A DNA stretch of 64,000 nucleotides from Acidobacteriota bacterium (GTDB lineage Bacteria > Acidobacteriota > Terriglobia > Terriglobales > Acidobacteriaceae). Below the pieces are notes generated by a model. That model made no database searches. It saw only the letters and a program-made list of their open reading frames with translations, and was not told the DNA's origin. The DNA is taken from positions 1 through 64,000 of the forward strand of contig JABBOG010000013.1 in the NCBI GenBank assembly GCA_019351975.1, in the 5' to 3' direction. This document shows positions 17,735 to 27,027 of the stretch, in pieces (the first letter of the stretch is position 1; every line of letters starts with the position of its first letter). The position numbers and the translations under genes are program-made.

Positions 17735-19377
17735 TGCAACGCTTCACTCCTCGCCGTTCCCGTAATCCATGTAAATCCTTCAGCGTCCGTCACCCTCGCG
17801 CGAAACGCTTGCCATAGATGTCCAACGGTATCCGTCGCCAGCACCGTATGCACATCCTGCGCGAGGCACGCAAAATCCCCAGCCAGCCCGTGTAGAAACA
17901 CGGCTGCCTCCACCGCCTTCGCTACGTCGTCCGCGCTCGCCGCCTTCCCATCCACATATTGCGCCAGCATCGCGCTCACAATCCCCGTCAGAATATCGCC
18001 GCTCCCACCCTTCGCCATCGAAGGATTTCCTGTCGTATTCGCGGCAATCCGCCCATCCGGGTGCGCCACCAGGGTTCGCCAGCCCTTCAGCACCAACGTC
18101 ACCCCATGCTCGGTCGCAAATCGCCGCGCCAGCCCCACGCGGTCCTCCTCAACCTCCTTGACCGTCATTTCCACCAGCCGCGCCATCTCCCCCGGATGCG
18201 GCGTCAGCACAATCGTCCTCGGCCGACCCTTCGCCTTCGCCGCCTCAATCGCAGTCCTCAGCAGTATTGTCCGTCCCGCCAGCGCATTCAGCGCGTCTGC
18301 GTCGATCACCATCGGCAGAGATACCCGCTCCACAAACCTCCGCACCCACTCCGGAGTCGTACCCTCCTGCCCCAGCCCAGGACCAATCCCCACCACGGTA
18401 ATTCCCTTCAGCAGCTTCGCCAGGCTCGCTTCCTCCAACGCCTGCAGCTGTAATCCACCTTCTCTCTCAACTACCAGCGGCGTCAGCATCAACTCTGGCG
18501 CGATCCCAGCCACAATCGACAGAATCTCTTTCGGCACGGCCGCCGTCACCAATCCCGCGCCCGCGCGCATGGCCGCCAAGCTCGCCATGGAAGGCGCTCC
18601 GGCCTTTCCAGATGCTCCCCCAACCAGCAGCACATGCCCAAACCGTCCTTTATTTCCATTAATCTCCCGCGGCATCTCCGCAATCGCCTTTGCACACCCA
18701 CCCCAATGCATCCCGGTCGCTGACTGCACCGCGCCTTCCGGCATTCCGATTCCTGCCACCACCACCGGCCCAAAGGTCTTACCACTCGTCAACGCTCCAA
18801 ATATATGCGCCAGCTTTGGAGCCGCAAACGTCACCACCGCGTCCGCTCGAAACGCACCCTTCGCCATCTCGCTCGTCGAATCTGCATCCCACCCGCTCGG
18901 GAGATCCACCGCCACCACGGGCACCGTCATCGCCTCCAGCATCGGCTGCGCCATCGCCGCCAAGCCACGTAGCGGCGGCTTGAACCCCGTCCCCACAACC
19001 GCGTCCACCACCAGCGCAGCTCCTTCGAGCGCCGCCCTAAGACCATTCTCGTCCTGAATCTCTCGCAGCTCCGCCTTCGCCTCCACAGCACGCTGTAGCG
19101 CCGAGGCCGCAGCTCCCTTCGGCTCGTCGGCTCGCCCCAGCAATGCAACGCGGACACACCGGCCAGCCAACGCCAAATGCCGCGCCGCAACCATCCCATC
19201 CCCACCATTGTTGCCCTTGCCCGCAAGCACCACCACAAGCCCGTCGCCCGCATACCGCCGCGCGCAGAACCGCGCCACAGCCTCGCCAGCGTTCTCCATC
19301 AAGTGGTCCATCGGCACGCCAGCCTCAACCGAACGGCGGTCAGCCGCACCCATCTCTTCTGCTGTCAGGATCTTCAT
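17731..19377 (-). CDS. nnr: Bifunctional NAD(P)H-hydrate epimerase/dehydratase
   Basis: About 548 residues from MKILTAEEMGAADRR. The N-terminal half is the YjeF_N epimerase (AGKGNNGGDGMVAARHLALA, VVDAVVGTG). The C-terminal half is the ADP-dependent dehydratase, a ribokinase-like fold (LTPHPGEMARL, AKGGSGDILTGIVSAMLAQ). It repairs the hydrated forms of NADH and NADPH that arise in cells. It is followed by tsaE with a 4-base overlap and preceded by a penicillin-binding-like gene, all on the minus strand. Confidence 0.95.
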   Translation of the reverse strand: MKILTAEEMGAADRRSVEAGVPMDHLMENAGEAVARFCARRYAGDGLVVVLAGKGNNGGDGMVAARHLALAGRCVRVALLGRADEPKGAAASALQRAVEAKAELREIQDENGLRAALEGAALVVDAVVGTGFKPPLRGLAAMAQPMLEAMTVPVVAVDLPSGWDADSTSEMAKGAFRADAVVTFAAPKLAHIFGALTSGKTFGPVVVAGIGMPEGAVQSATGMHWGGCAKAIAEMPREINGNKGRFGHVLLVGGASGKAGAPSMASLAAMRAGAGLVTAAVPKEILSIVAGIAPELMLTPLVVEREGGLQLQALEEASLAKLLKGITVVGIGPGLGQEGTTPEWVRRFVERVSLPMVIDADALNALAGRTILLRTAIEAAKAKGRPRTIVLTPHPGEMARLVEMTVKEVEEDRVGLARRFATEHGVTLVLKGWRTLVAHPDGRIAANTTGNPSMAKGGSGDILTGIVSAMLAQYVDGKAASADDVAKAVEAAVFLHGLAGDFACLAQDVHTVLATDTVGHLWQAFRARVTDAEGFTWITGTARSEALQ

Positions 19378-19413
19378 CGCGAATGACTGCCTCACTCAGT
19401 AGGATGCATCCGC

Positions 19414-20655
19414 CTACCTGTCGGCACCAACACTCCGCCCCACCGAAGCAGTCACATCCGTCTTCGATTGGAAGTAGTTATGGTCATACATTGCGCGATA
19501 AAACTCGCCCGTCAACTCCGCTGCTTTCGGGCCAAACGTCGGTCTTCCACCCTCGAGAAACACCACCGTGACAATCCGTCCTGTCGGTGCATCACCGTAG
19601 CTCACGAACCACCCGAACCGCGTCCCATTGTCCGAGCATGTTCCAGTCTTCCCAAAAACCGGGAACTGCACAAAGTTCGTCCGCAGCGATCTTGCCGTAC
19701 CATTGGAGAAGTCCACCGCGCCCTGCATGCCCGGCAGAATCTGTGGAATCACATCCTTGATGTCCAACAGCCGTTTGACCTTCGGTTGGAAATCCGCAAC
19801 ATCTGCCTGCGTCGTCGGATGTTGCAGATAATACAGCGTTCCACCGTTCGCAATCGCGCTCACCAGCGCGCCCAGCTGTAGCGGCGTCATGCTGATGCTC
19901 TCGCCAAACGAGCACATCCGCCCCACACCCCCGCTCGCCGCCGGCAATGCCTTATCCGGATACACACCCAGATGCTCACCCGGAATGTTGTAACCCGCCA
20001 GCTCTCCCAGCCCGAACTCGTTTGCATAATACTTCACGCGCTCAAATCCCATAGCGCGGCCAAGAACCTCAAAATATAGGTTGATCGACTTCGCCAGAGC
20101 GTGCGTCAGATCCACAGAGTAGTGGCCTCCAAGGTTCACCGGCGTATCCGCCTTCACCAGGCCTTCTTTCAGCGCCGCCAACGCCACCGAGACCTTGATC
20201 GTCGAGCATGGCTCCGCACCCGCGCTGAGCGCCAGTTTCTGGTTCACCATCGCGAGAATCCGCCCGCTCGACGGATCGATCGCCACCACTGTTCCATTCA
20301 TGTTGCCGAGCGCCTCAATAGCCGCCGCCCTTACGACAGGATCTTCACCCGCGCTCACATCCCCCGCCGTCACATCGTCTGCAAAGCTGCTCGCCGTAAA
20401 GCGCTCGTAGTACCGTGCATGCCGACGCCCATGCCGCGCAGAAGCTACAGCAACCGCGCTATGAGCACTGGTACTTTTGTGGCTTCCAGCTACGCTCCGG
20501 CTGGCTGCATGCCTTGTCCGGCTCCGCGTAGCCAGTCGCCGAGAAGTCGTCGCCGAGACCTTCTTGTGCGTCGTCACAGGCTTCGTCGTATCCCCGCGCG
20601 CTACGCCAAAACACATCAGCAATGCAATCGCCAACCCTGCAATTCTTGGTCCCAT
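19414..20655 (-). CDS. Secreted penicillin-binding transpeptidase-like protein
   Basis: About 413 residues from MGPRIAGLAIALLMCFGVAR, a signal peptide. An Arg/Ser/Thr-rich linker comes next, then a transpeptidase domain: SxxK is STIK in AEPCSTIKVS, SxN is SIN in AKSINLYFEV, and KTG is in FGKTGTCSDNG. The N-terminal dimerisation domain of class B PBPs is missing, so it is closer in size to class D beta-lactamases or short PBPs. It sits directly downstream of ftsZ, at the end of the dcw cluster. A role in cell-wall crosslinking is likely; penicillinase activity is possible. Confidence 0.82.
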   Translation of the reverse strand: MGPRIAGLAIALLMCFGVARGDTTKPVTTHKKVSATTSRRLATRSRTRHAASRSVAGSHKSTSAHSAVAVASARHGRRHARYYERFTASSFADDVTAGDVSAGEDPVVRAAAIEALGNMNGTVVAIDPSSGRILAMVNQKLALSAGAEPCSTIKVSVALAALKEGLVKADTPVNLGGHYSVDLTHALAKSINLYFEVLGRAMGFERVKYYANEFGLGELAGYNIPGEHLGVYPDKALPAASGGVGRMCSFGESISMTPLQLGALVSAIANGGTLYYLQHPTTQADVADFQPKVKRLLDIKDVIPQILPGMQGAVDFSNGTARSLRTNFVQFPVFGKTGTCSDNGTRFGWFVSYGDAPTGRIVTVVFLEGGRPTFGPKAAELTGEFYRAMYDHNYFQSKTDVTASVGRSVGADR

Positions 20656-20760
20656 CTGCTCTCTTCTCTGCTTACAGTTTGGTCGTTCCGCGCCGCGTAG
20701 GTTGTTTGTGGATTTCCTGATACTAACCCAACACAGCTCCATCGCAAAGCAATTCTGCTT

Positions 20761-22560
20761 TTACGGCTTTCGTCTCAAAAAGGCAGGAATATCCAGCTCT
20801 TCATTCTCAGTCATCTTTTCAGCAACATGCCCTGCATAAGGGTTCGTCCGCGCATCCGACCACTGCTTCGGTGCCGCATCCTCGTTCGCCCGCGGCTCCG
20901 CTTCCTTCGGCTTTCGAAAGAAGTCATCATCAAACACTGACGCGCGGACAGGAACCAACTCCGGAGCCGCGTGCTTTGCAGCTGCCTGATTGACCTCATC
21001 CCGTTCGGCTTCGTTGCTGTCATTGTCGCGCGCCGCTTGTTCGTGGATCGAACCATAAGCTTCTATCGCGGGCCGCGCCCTCTCCACACCACTCGCATCC
21101 TGCCCACTCAGCGCAGGCTCGTGGCTGACTGCGCGCCGCTGGATCGCCGGCTCCCGTGCCTCACTACCACTCGATCCCGTCATCGCAAATTCAATGCGCG
21201 GTCCCGACCCCTGCCATGCCTGCTGACGCGCCGTCTCGTAGTAGGACGACACCGGATACGTAGGTCGCTGCGAAGGAACATCCGCTCCAGCTCCACCAGA
21301 TCCACTCTCCTCCCGATACTCCCGCCCGCGATCCGCCTCCGCAGCGATCCCCGGAATCACTTCCCCAAACCCAGGCTCTTGCTCCATCCGAATCGCCGGC
21401 CGCGATTCCTGCGATGCAAAAATTACAGGCTCCTTTGCAGCGCTCGACGTCTCCTCACGTTCAGATCGTGCATCCCCAGGACGCTGCGCAATGCGAGGTG
21501 GTGCTACATCATATCGGCGCGAATCCTGCTGCACTGTCGGCAGACCTGTGCCGGCCATCATCCGTTCTCTACGTGCTGGAGCCGCTTCATTCCGAAAGCC
21601 CGTCGCGATGACCGTCAGTTTCACCTCGTCGCCCATGCTCTCATCGAGCACAGCGCCGAAGATAATATTCGCCTCCTCGTGCGCTGCCTCCTGGATCAAC
21701 GACGAAGCCTCATTTACCTCGCTCAACTTCAACTGGCTCGATCCCGTAATGTTGATCAGAATCCCGCGCGCTCCATTGATCGCGCCATCCTCCAGCAGCG
21801 GCGACGCCATTGCTGCCAACGCCGCCTCGCGCGCCCGTCCTTCGCCCGACCGTACCGCCGTTCCCATCACCGAATATCCCATCCCGGCCATCGTCGTCTT
21901 CACATCCGCAAAGTCCCGATTGATCACTCCGGGAATCGTGATAATGTCCGAGATTCCCTGTACGCCCTGCCGCAGAATATCGTCGGCGATCCTGAAGCTC
22001 TCAAAGAATCCCGCATCTGCCGCCGCCGTGAGCAGCTTCTCATTCGGAATCACAATCAGCGTATCCACCGACTCCAGAAGCTCTTGTAAACCGCGCTCCG
22101 CCTGCATCGCCCGCCGCTTGCCCTCGAACGCAAATGGCCGCGTCACCACTGCAATCGTCAGCGCTCCCATCTCGCTCGCCAGCGACGCAATCACCGGAGC
22201 TGCACCCGTCCCCGTGCCGCCGCCCAGCCCGGCCGTCACGAACACCATGTCCGCGCCCTCTAGCGCCTCAATGATCTTGTCGGAATCTTCCAGCGCCGCC
22301 CGCCGTCCCACATCCGGATTCGCACCCGCACCCAGGCCACCCGTCAGCTTCACGCCTAACTGTAGCTTTACAGGCGCGTTTGACCCCTCCAGCGCCTGCA
22401 CATCCGTGTTCGCGCCAATAAACTCAACGCCCTCCACGTTCGCCGCAATCATCCGATTGACGGCGTTGTTTCCTCCACCACCCACGCCAATGACCTTGAT
22501 CCGCGCACTGCGCCTCATCTCATCGTGGTAATGAATGCGAAGCGCATCTTCGGGCGGCAT
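20761..22560 (-). CDS. ftsZ: Cell division GTPase FtsZ with a very long linker
   Basis: A 599-residue tubulin homologue that forms the cytokinetic ring. The GTP-binding tubulin signature GGGTGTG is at residues 113-119, and the globular core ends near residue 335. About 250 poorly conserved, charged residues (many Arg, Glu, Ser, Pro) follow, then the terminal peptide [12 protein letters not shown], which matches the conserved FtsA/ZipA-binding tail. The linker is several times the E. coli length. ftsA lies upstream in the same direction, but a beta-barrel gene lies between them. Confidence 0.98.
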   Translation of the reverse strand: MPPEDALRIHYHDEMRRSARIKVIGVGGGGNNAVNRMIAANVEGVEFIGANTDVQALEGSNAPVKLQLGVKLTGGLGAGANPDVGRRAALEDSDKIIEALEGADMVFVTAGLGGGTGTGAAPVIASLASEMGALTIAVVTRPFAFEGKRRAMQAERGLQELLESVDTLIVIPNEKLLTAAADAGFFESFRIADDILRQGVQGISDIITIPGVINRDFADVKTTMAGMGYSVMGTAVRSGEGRAREAALAAMASPLLEDGAINGARGILINITGSSQLKLSEVNEASSLIQEAAHEEANIIFGAVLDESMGDEVKLTVIATGFRNEAAPARRERMMAGTGLPTVQQDSRRYDVAPPRIAQRPGDARSEREETSSAAKEPVIFASQESRPAIRMEQEPGFGEVIPGIAAEADRGREYREESGSGGAGADVPSQRPTYPVSSYYETARQQAWQGSGPRIEFAMTGSSGSEAREPAIQRRAVSHEPALSGQDASGVERARPAIEAYGSIHEQAARDNDSNEAERDEVNQAAAKHAAPELVPVRASVFDDDFFRKPKEAEPRANEDAAPKQWSDARTNPYAGHVAEKMTENEELDIPAFLRRKP

Positions 22561-22674
22561 TGTTTCTCTCCTCAGGTGTTTCTCAAACGCCTCTATCTAT
22601 TCTGCACGGCCATACGTGGAAACCCCTCAGGAAATCCTCGCGACGCATCTACCTTGGTATCGTTCGCCGCCCCC

Positions 22675-23340
22675 CTACTTCGACGACGGCATATGCAGCA
22701 CGACAGATGCGCCAATGGACATCACACCAACCGATGCCGGGCCATCGATCGCCGAACCGCCCGCAACCCGGTTCATGTTGCCAATACCAAGCTCGATCGG
22801 CCGCAGATCCACGAACGAAAACACGTGCACTGCAACTCCGGCGATCCCCATATATTCAATGAAACTGTCCTCTACCCGAGGCGTGGGCACGGCCGTTGTA
22901 CTAAGCCCCAGCGTAAACGGCTCCGTCGCGTTGCTCCGCGCATATCCAGCCGACACCTGCGCATACGGCGCCAACCAGCTATACCGCGTATGAAACGTAC
23001 CCTTCAGACCCACGAGCAGATTGTCGTATCCCGTGGAATTAATGCTACCCGCACTTGCCGTCGCCGACTTGTTCGAGTTGAAAACGCCGCCACGAACGTC
23101 CACGCCAAGGCGCGCTGGCCCAACTGTCTTAAAGTCGTAGTAAGCTCCCGCCTGAATACCCGCAGGATTCACCACGCCATTCGTACTCGAGCACGTTACC
23201 GGAGCGACCTCAAAGCACTTGATACCGCTCAGCCGCGTCGCCGTGTACCCAACGTACACCCCTGCCTGGGCCCGCGCCGCCACGGCGCACCCAAGGCCCA
23301 ACAAAACTACAACCAGACTCTTGCAAAATCTCATATTCAC
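22675..23340 (-). CDS. Predicted outer-membrane beta-barrel protein
   Basis: A 221-residue protein with a signal peptide (MNMRFCKSLVVVLLGLGCAV, cleavage near ARAQA). The mature part shows alternating hydrophobic and polar residues with many Gly and Tyr (GVYVGYTATRL, AGAYYDFKTVGPARLGVDVR, SWLAPYAQVSAGYARSN), as in small 8-strand barrels. There is one Cys pair (CFEVAPVTC). No family name is certain. It lies between ftsZ and ftsA, on their strand, so it may be co-transcribed with the division genes. Confidence 0.7.
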   Translation of the reverse strand: MNMRFCKSLVVVLLGLGCAVAARAQAGVYVGYTATRLSGIKCFEVAPVTCSSTNGVVNPAGIQAGAYYDFKTVGPARLGVDVRGGVFNSNKSATASAGSINSTGYDNLLVGLKGTFHTRYSWLAPYAQVSAGYARSNATEPFTLGLSTTAVPTPRVEDSFIEYMGIAGVAVHVFSFVDLRPIELGIGNMNRVAGGSAIDGPASVGVMSIGASVVLHMPSSK

Positions 23341-23465
23341 TAGTCTACCGTCTACCCCGCTCCAACACGCAAAACCACTTCGCCTTCACCATCTTTTTGC
23401 CATTCTTCTGCAACACTGCAAGTCGCCAGGTGCCGACCCCAGCTCCCAATCCCTGTGCCCTGCCG

Positions 23466-24692
23466 TCAGAAACTTCCCGCAAATATCGACTTCAGCTTCT
23501 GCGCCAACCCTTGCTCCTCGCTCGCCTTTCGCATCTGCGTCCGGTGCGTGTAGAGCAGAATCCCAATCGCCGCCGCGAACTCCGGCTTTGCCAGCTCCTG
23601 CGGCATCCGGCTCAGCGGCACCGGATACCCAATCCGCGCCGGCACACGCAGCAAACTCTCAGCGTTATCCAGCAGCCCCGCCAGAAGCGCCCCGCCGCCA
23701 GTAAACACGCATCCCGCGCCCATCGCCTCCAGCACCCCACCCGTCCGCAGATTATCCCGCAGCATCGTCAGTAACTCCCGCGCGCGCGGCTCCAGAATCT
23801 CCGCCAGAAACCTCTGCCGCACAATCCGCGCCGACTGCCCACCCAACGCCAGATCGCCGCCAATCTCAATCTCGTTCAACTGCGGCACGGACGTCACCAC
23901 GCAGTTCCCATAGATCCGCTTCAACTGCTCAGCCTCTTCCACACTCACATGCAGCCCTACCGCCAGGTCGTTCGTAAAATGGTCTCCGCCAATCGGCAGC
24001 ACCGCCGTGTGCGCCACCGACCCCTCAAAGAACACCACCAGCTCCGTCGAACTCGCACCAATATCCGCCACGCACACCCCAAGCTCGCGTTCATCGGCAC
24101 TCAGCACTGCCTCTGCCGACGCGATTCCCTCAAATACCGTGTCCACAACCTCCAACCCCGCCCGGTTCGCGCACGTCACCACGTTCTGCGATGCGCTCCC
24201 CGAGCACGTCGACAGGTGCAAACACACCTCCAGCCGGTTCCCCACCATCCCCACCGGATCGTGAATCCCGCCCTGATCGTCCAAAATAAACTGCTGCGGC
24301 AACAGGTGCAGTACCTCACGGTCCGGAGCCAGCCCCACACTCCTCGCCCGGTCAATCGCCGACCGCACGTCCTCCCGCGTAATCTCCTTCATCCGGCTGC
24401 CCATGCTGATCCCGCCCTGCGAGTTCATCCCCCGCACATGCGGCCCACCAATTCCCACCACTGCCGTCTCAATCGGTGCCTTCGTGACCTTCTCCGCCGT
24501 CAACGCGGCATCATTGATTGCCGCCGCCGCCGGCCCCAGATCCGAGATCACCCCCCGCCGCATGCCGCGCGACGCCTCCACCCCATGCCCCCGATACCGA
24601 AGCACGCCGTCCACCAACTCAGCCACCAACACGCAACTCTTGGAGCTGCCCGCATCCAGCACCGTAATCAGGTTTTCCATCTTCGCATTCAT
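23466..24692 (-). CDS. ftsA: Cell division protein FtsA
   Basis: A 408-residue actin-like protein that tethers FtsZ to the membrane. Visible elements are LDAGSSKSCVLVAEL (phosphate 1), the SHS2-region segment with GGPHVRGMNSQGGI, VADIGASSTELVVFFEG (phosphate 2) and VFTGGGALLAGL (adenosine motif). The C-terminal GLAQKLKSIFAGSF is the expected amphipathic membrane-targeting helix. Its start overlaps the stop of ftsQ by 4 bases. Confidence 0.97.
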   Translation of the reverse strand: MNAKMENLITVLDAGSSKSCVLVAELVDGVLRYRGHGVEASRGMRRGVISDLGPAAAAINDAALTAEKVTKAPIETAVVGIGGPHVRGMNSQGGISMGSRMKEITREDVRSAIDRARSVGLAPDREVLHLLPQQFILDDQGGIHDPVGMVGNRLEVCLHLSTCSGSASQNVVTCANRAGLEVVDTVFEGIASAEAVLSADERELGVCVADIGASSTELVVFFEGSVAHTAVLPIGGDHFTNDLAVGLHVSVEEAEQLKRIYGNCVVTSVPQLNEIEIGGDLALGGQSARIVRQRFLAEILEPRARELLTMLRDNLRTGGVLEAMGAGCVFTGGGALLAGLLDNAESLLRVPARIGYPVPLSRMPQELAKPEFAAAIGILLYTHRTQMRKASEEQGLAQKLKSIFAGSF

Positions 24693-26098
24693 CGTGTGGC
24701 TCCACCGGCAGTGCTCACCGCCGTCTTCGACCGCCCTGCCGCTGCCGCCCTTGCCAGCGCCGCCTTATGCGCTGCCGCCAGCGCCGCAAACACTCGCTCA
24801 TTCGCAGCGTCCTTGCCCTTCGCCGTCTTCTTCCTCACATCCACTCTGCGCGTTCCAGCCGCTCGTCCCGCCGCAGCCTTCGCAACAGCCGTCCGCGCGC
24901 GCGGCACCTTCACCACTGGCGTCTTTGCCACCGGAGTCGCCTCCGCAGACGTAGCCATCGGCGCTACAGCCGGCTTCATCGCCTCGCTCGAAGCCGCCGC
25001 TGCGTGACCGTCGCCCGCTACGGCCGTCGTCGTCTCACCCGAGCCCGCCGCTCCGCCCTGCATCTCCAGCACGACTTGTCCCTCATAACGCATATCGGCA
25101 GACGCAAGCTTCGGATAGAGCTGCTTCCACTCTGGCAGATGCTGCTCAAACTCCTGATACCGTTTGAGAAACTGCTGGTCCCCAAAGTGCACCAAAATAT
25201 CCGAATTGCCCGAAGCCATCAGCGCCTTCACATCCTCCGGATCCGTCACATCTACCTCGCTCAGCGAGTCCGCCAGGTGCCCATCCGCTCCACTCAACGC
25301 CGCCATAAAGTCGTGATACACCTGCATCCGCTTTGCTCTCGCCTCCAGCGGCTGGCTCGCCGACAAGCCCGTCAGCACTGGAAACGAGTAATGCGGATTT
25401 CCCGCCGCATCCGCCGCCATGTCCAGCAGCACGCCGCTTGCATCCACTAGCCCAATCTGTGTCCCCTGCCGCACAAACGCCATCGGCGTCCGCTCCGTTA
25501 TCAGCACCCGCAGATTGTTCGGCAGCAATCGCATCACAGTCGCATGCTCCACCCAAGGGAGCCGCTCCAGATCCGCCTTCCGCTCATCCAGCGACATCCG
25601 GAAGATATTCCGTTCCAGGTCCGCTCCAAAGACGCTCAGTATCTGGTCGCGCGTCAGATGCTCGGCTCCTTCAATTTGTATATCGTCCGAGCTCCCGAGC
25701 AGAAATCGCGGATCATGCAGTGCATACGACCGCACCGCAGCCGCTGCCACACCCATCGCTCCAAGCACAACCAGCACTGCCACACTAAGCACAATCCGCC
25801 CAACCACACTCCGCAGCGCACCGCGTACACCTACCCGCAGCGCGCCTCGGCGCGGCACATACTCCTCCTGTGTCGCCGTATATTCAGCGTCCGAACCGAT
25901 TGTGCCGTCAGCGTCTCCTGCGTCAAAACCCCCGCTCCCATAACCCCGTTGCAGCGCTCCCGCTGGCGCCGGTCCACCCCCCTGCCACGGGTTCCGCGCC
26001 TCCGCTCCAGAAGCATAGCTCTCCTCCGGCACCTCAAGCACCGTAGAGCCCGATCCGCCCGCATACCCGGACCCGCGCTTAGAACCTGTCTTCTTCAT
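24689..26098 (-). CDS. ftsQ: Cell division protein FtsQ with a long basic tail
   Basis: A 469-residue bitopic membrane protein: a cytoplasmic N-terminus of about 100 residues, one membrane segment (VVGRIVLSVAVLVVLGAMGV), a POTRA domain (DDIQIEGAEHLTRDQILSVF) and the FtsQ beta domain (LRVLITERTPMAFVRQG, VDVTDPEDVKALM). About 110 residues beyond the usual end form an Ala/Lys/Arg-rich tail, for example KVPRARTAVAKAAAGRAAG. FtsQ links early and late divisome proteins. The tail's role is unknown. Confidence 0.93.
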   Translation of the reverse strand: MKKTGSKRGSGYAGGSGSTVLEVPEESYASGAEARNPWQGGGPAPAGALQRGYGSGGFDAGDADGTIGSDAEYTATQEEYVPRRGALRVGVRGALRSVVGRIVLSVAVLVVLGAMGVAAAAVRSYALHDPRFLLGSSDDIQIEGAEHLTRDQILSVFGADLERNIFRMSLDERKADLERLPWVEHATVMRLLPNNLRVLITERTPMAFVRQGTQIGLVDASGVLLDMAADAAGNPHYSFPVLTGLSASQPLEARAKRMQVYHDFMAALSGADGHLADSLSEVDVTDPEDVKALMASGNSDILVHFGDQQFLKRYQEFEQHLPEWKQLYPKLASADMRYEGQVVLEMQGGAAGSGETTTAVAGDGHAAAASSEAMKPAVAPMATSAEATPVAKTPVVKVPRARTAVAKAAAGRAAGTRRVDVRKKTAKGKDAANERVFAALAAAHKAALARAAAAGRSKTAVSTAGGATR

Positions 26099-26210
26099 AT
26101 TCCGCGTAGCCTGAGCAAGGCCGCAGAAGAATCGCCAATACCAACACTATAACGGTCTCAAGCCACCAGCGCCGCAACACTCCGCACAGGGTATCGCTTC
26201 AGGAACGCTC

Positions 26211-26897
26211 CTAAGGCCGCTCGCGCTTCCCAGAAGCCCCAAACTCCCTCAGCACATTCAAAGCCACGCTCACGCCTTCTTTCACCGCAAACCGCTGCAT
26301 CGTCTTCGACAACGTGATACTCGACGGCGGTGAATAAGCATTCGACAGCGCCGTGGACATACCGAATCCCAGCACACTGGAGTAGTTCGGCATCTCTGTT
26401 CCCTCATCGCTATACGCCACAACTTCGCTGCGGACTGTCCACCACAGTCGGGATTTGATGGAACCCTTCCCTTTTCGAAAGTATCTCGGATCCTGATGAA
26501 ACAACGTCGGCAGCACCGCATCCGTAAATAAGAACGTCGAGGATATATTCGCAGCGTTATACCCCACCCGTTGCGCAAACGCAGCTGATCCTGACCCGTA
26601 CTCCGGACCATAGCTCGCTACCTGGTCAAACCCCGCAAACATCACCGACTCCACCACAAACGATGGATCGACCGTCTTATGGAACGCCATCCCGAACTTC
26701 TGGCTCGTCCGCAGCGGCGCCACAGCCTGATTTGGGTCCTGCACTGTCTCATACCCGGGAAACAGAAATAGAACCCTGCGATGCGGCAATGGTTCTTCAG
26801 GAAGAGACGTATCGATCTTCGCCTGCGCAAACCCGGCTTTCGCCATTGAACCCACAACAATCAGGGTCATTGCAACACTTAACAGTTTTAGCTTCAC
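26211..26897 (-). CDS. Hypothetical exported protein within the dcw cluster
   Basis: A 228-residue protein with a signal peptide (MKLKLLSVAMTLIVVGSMAK, cleavage near GFAQA). The mature part starts with a Pro-rich segment (LPEEPLPHRRVLFLFPGYET). It then has helical segments with conserved-looking FHQDPRYFRKGKGS and NAYSPPSS. No known domain is recognised; similar exported proteins are, to my knowledge, widespread in Acidobacteria. It lies between murC and ftsQ in the same direction, so joint transcription is possible. Confidence 0.72.
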   Translation of the reverse strand: MKLKLLSVAMTLIVVGSMAKAGFAQAKIDTSLPEEPLPHRRVLFLFPGYETVQDPNQAVAPLRTSQKFGMAFHKTVDPSFVVESVMFAGFDQVASYGPEYGSGSAAFAQRVGYNAANISSTFLFTDAVLPTLFHQDPRYFRKGKGSIKSRLWWTVRSEVVAYSDEGTEMPNYSSVLGFGMSTALSNAYSPPSSITLSKTMQRFAVKEGVSVALNVLREFGASGKRERP

Positions 26898-27027
26898 TAC
26901 TCTCCCGTGCTCCGCGTAGATTGGAATCTATTCTTGGATGCTCGATTTCTGGAATTCGGTGCGCAGCATCCGCTACTTGCAATTCAAACAAAACAACCGC
27001 GCTCGCAACGGCTTCATGGACAAATCG

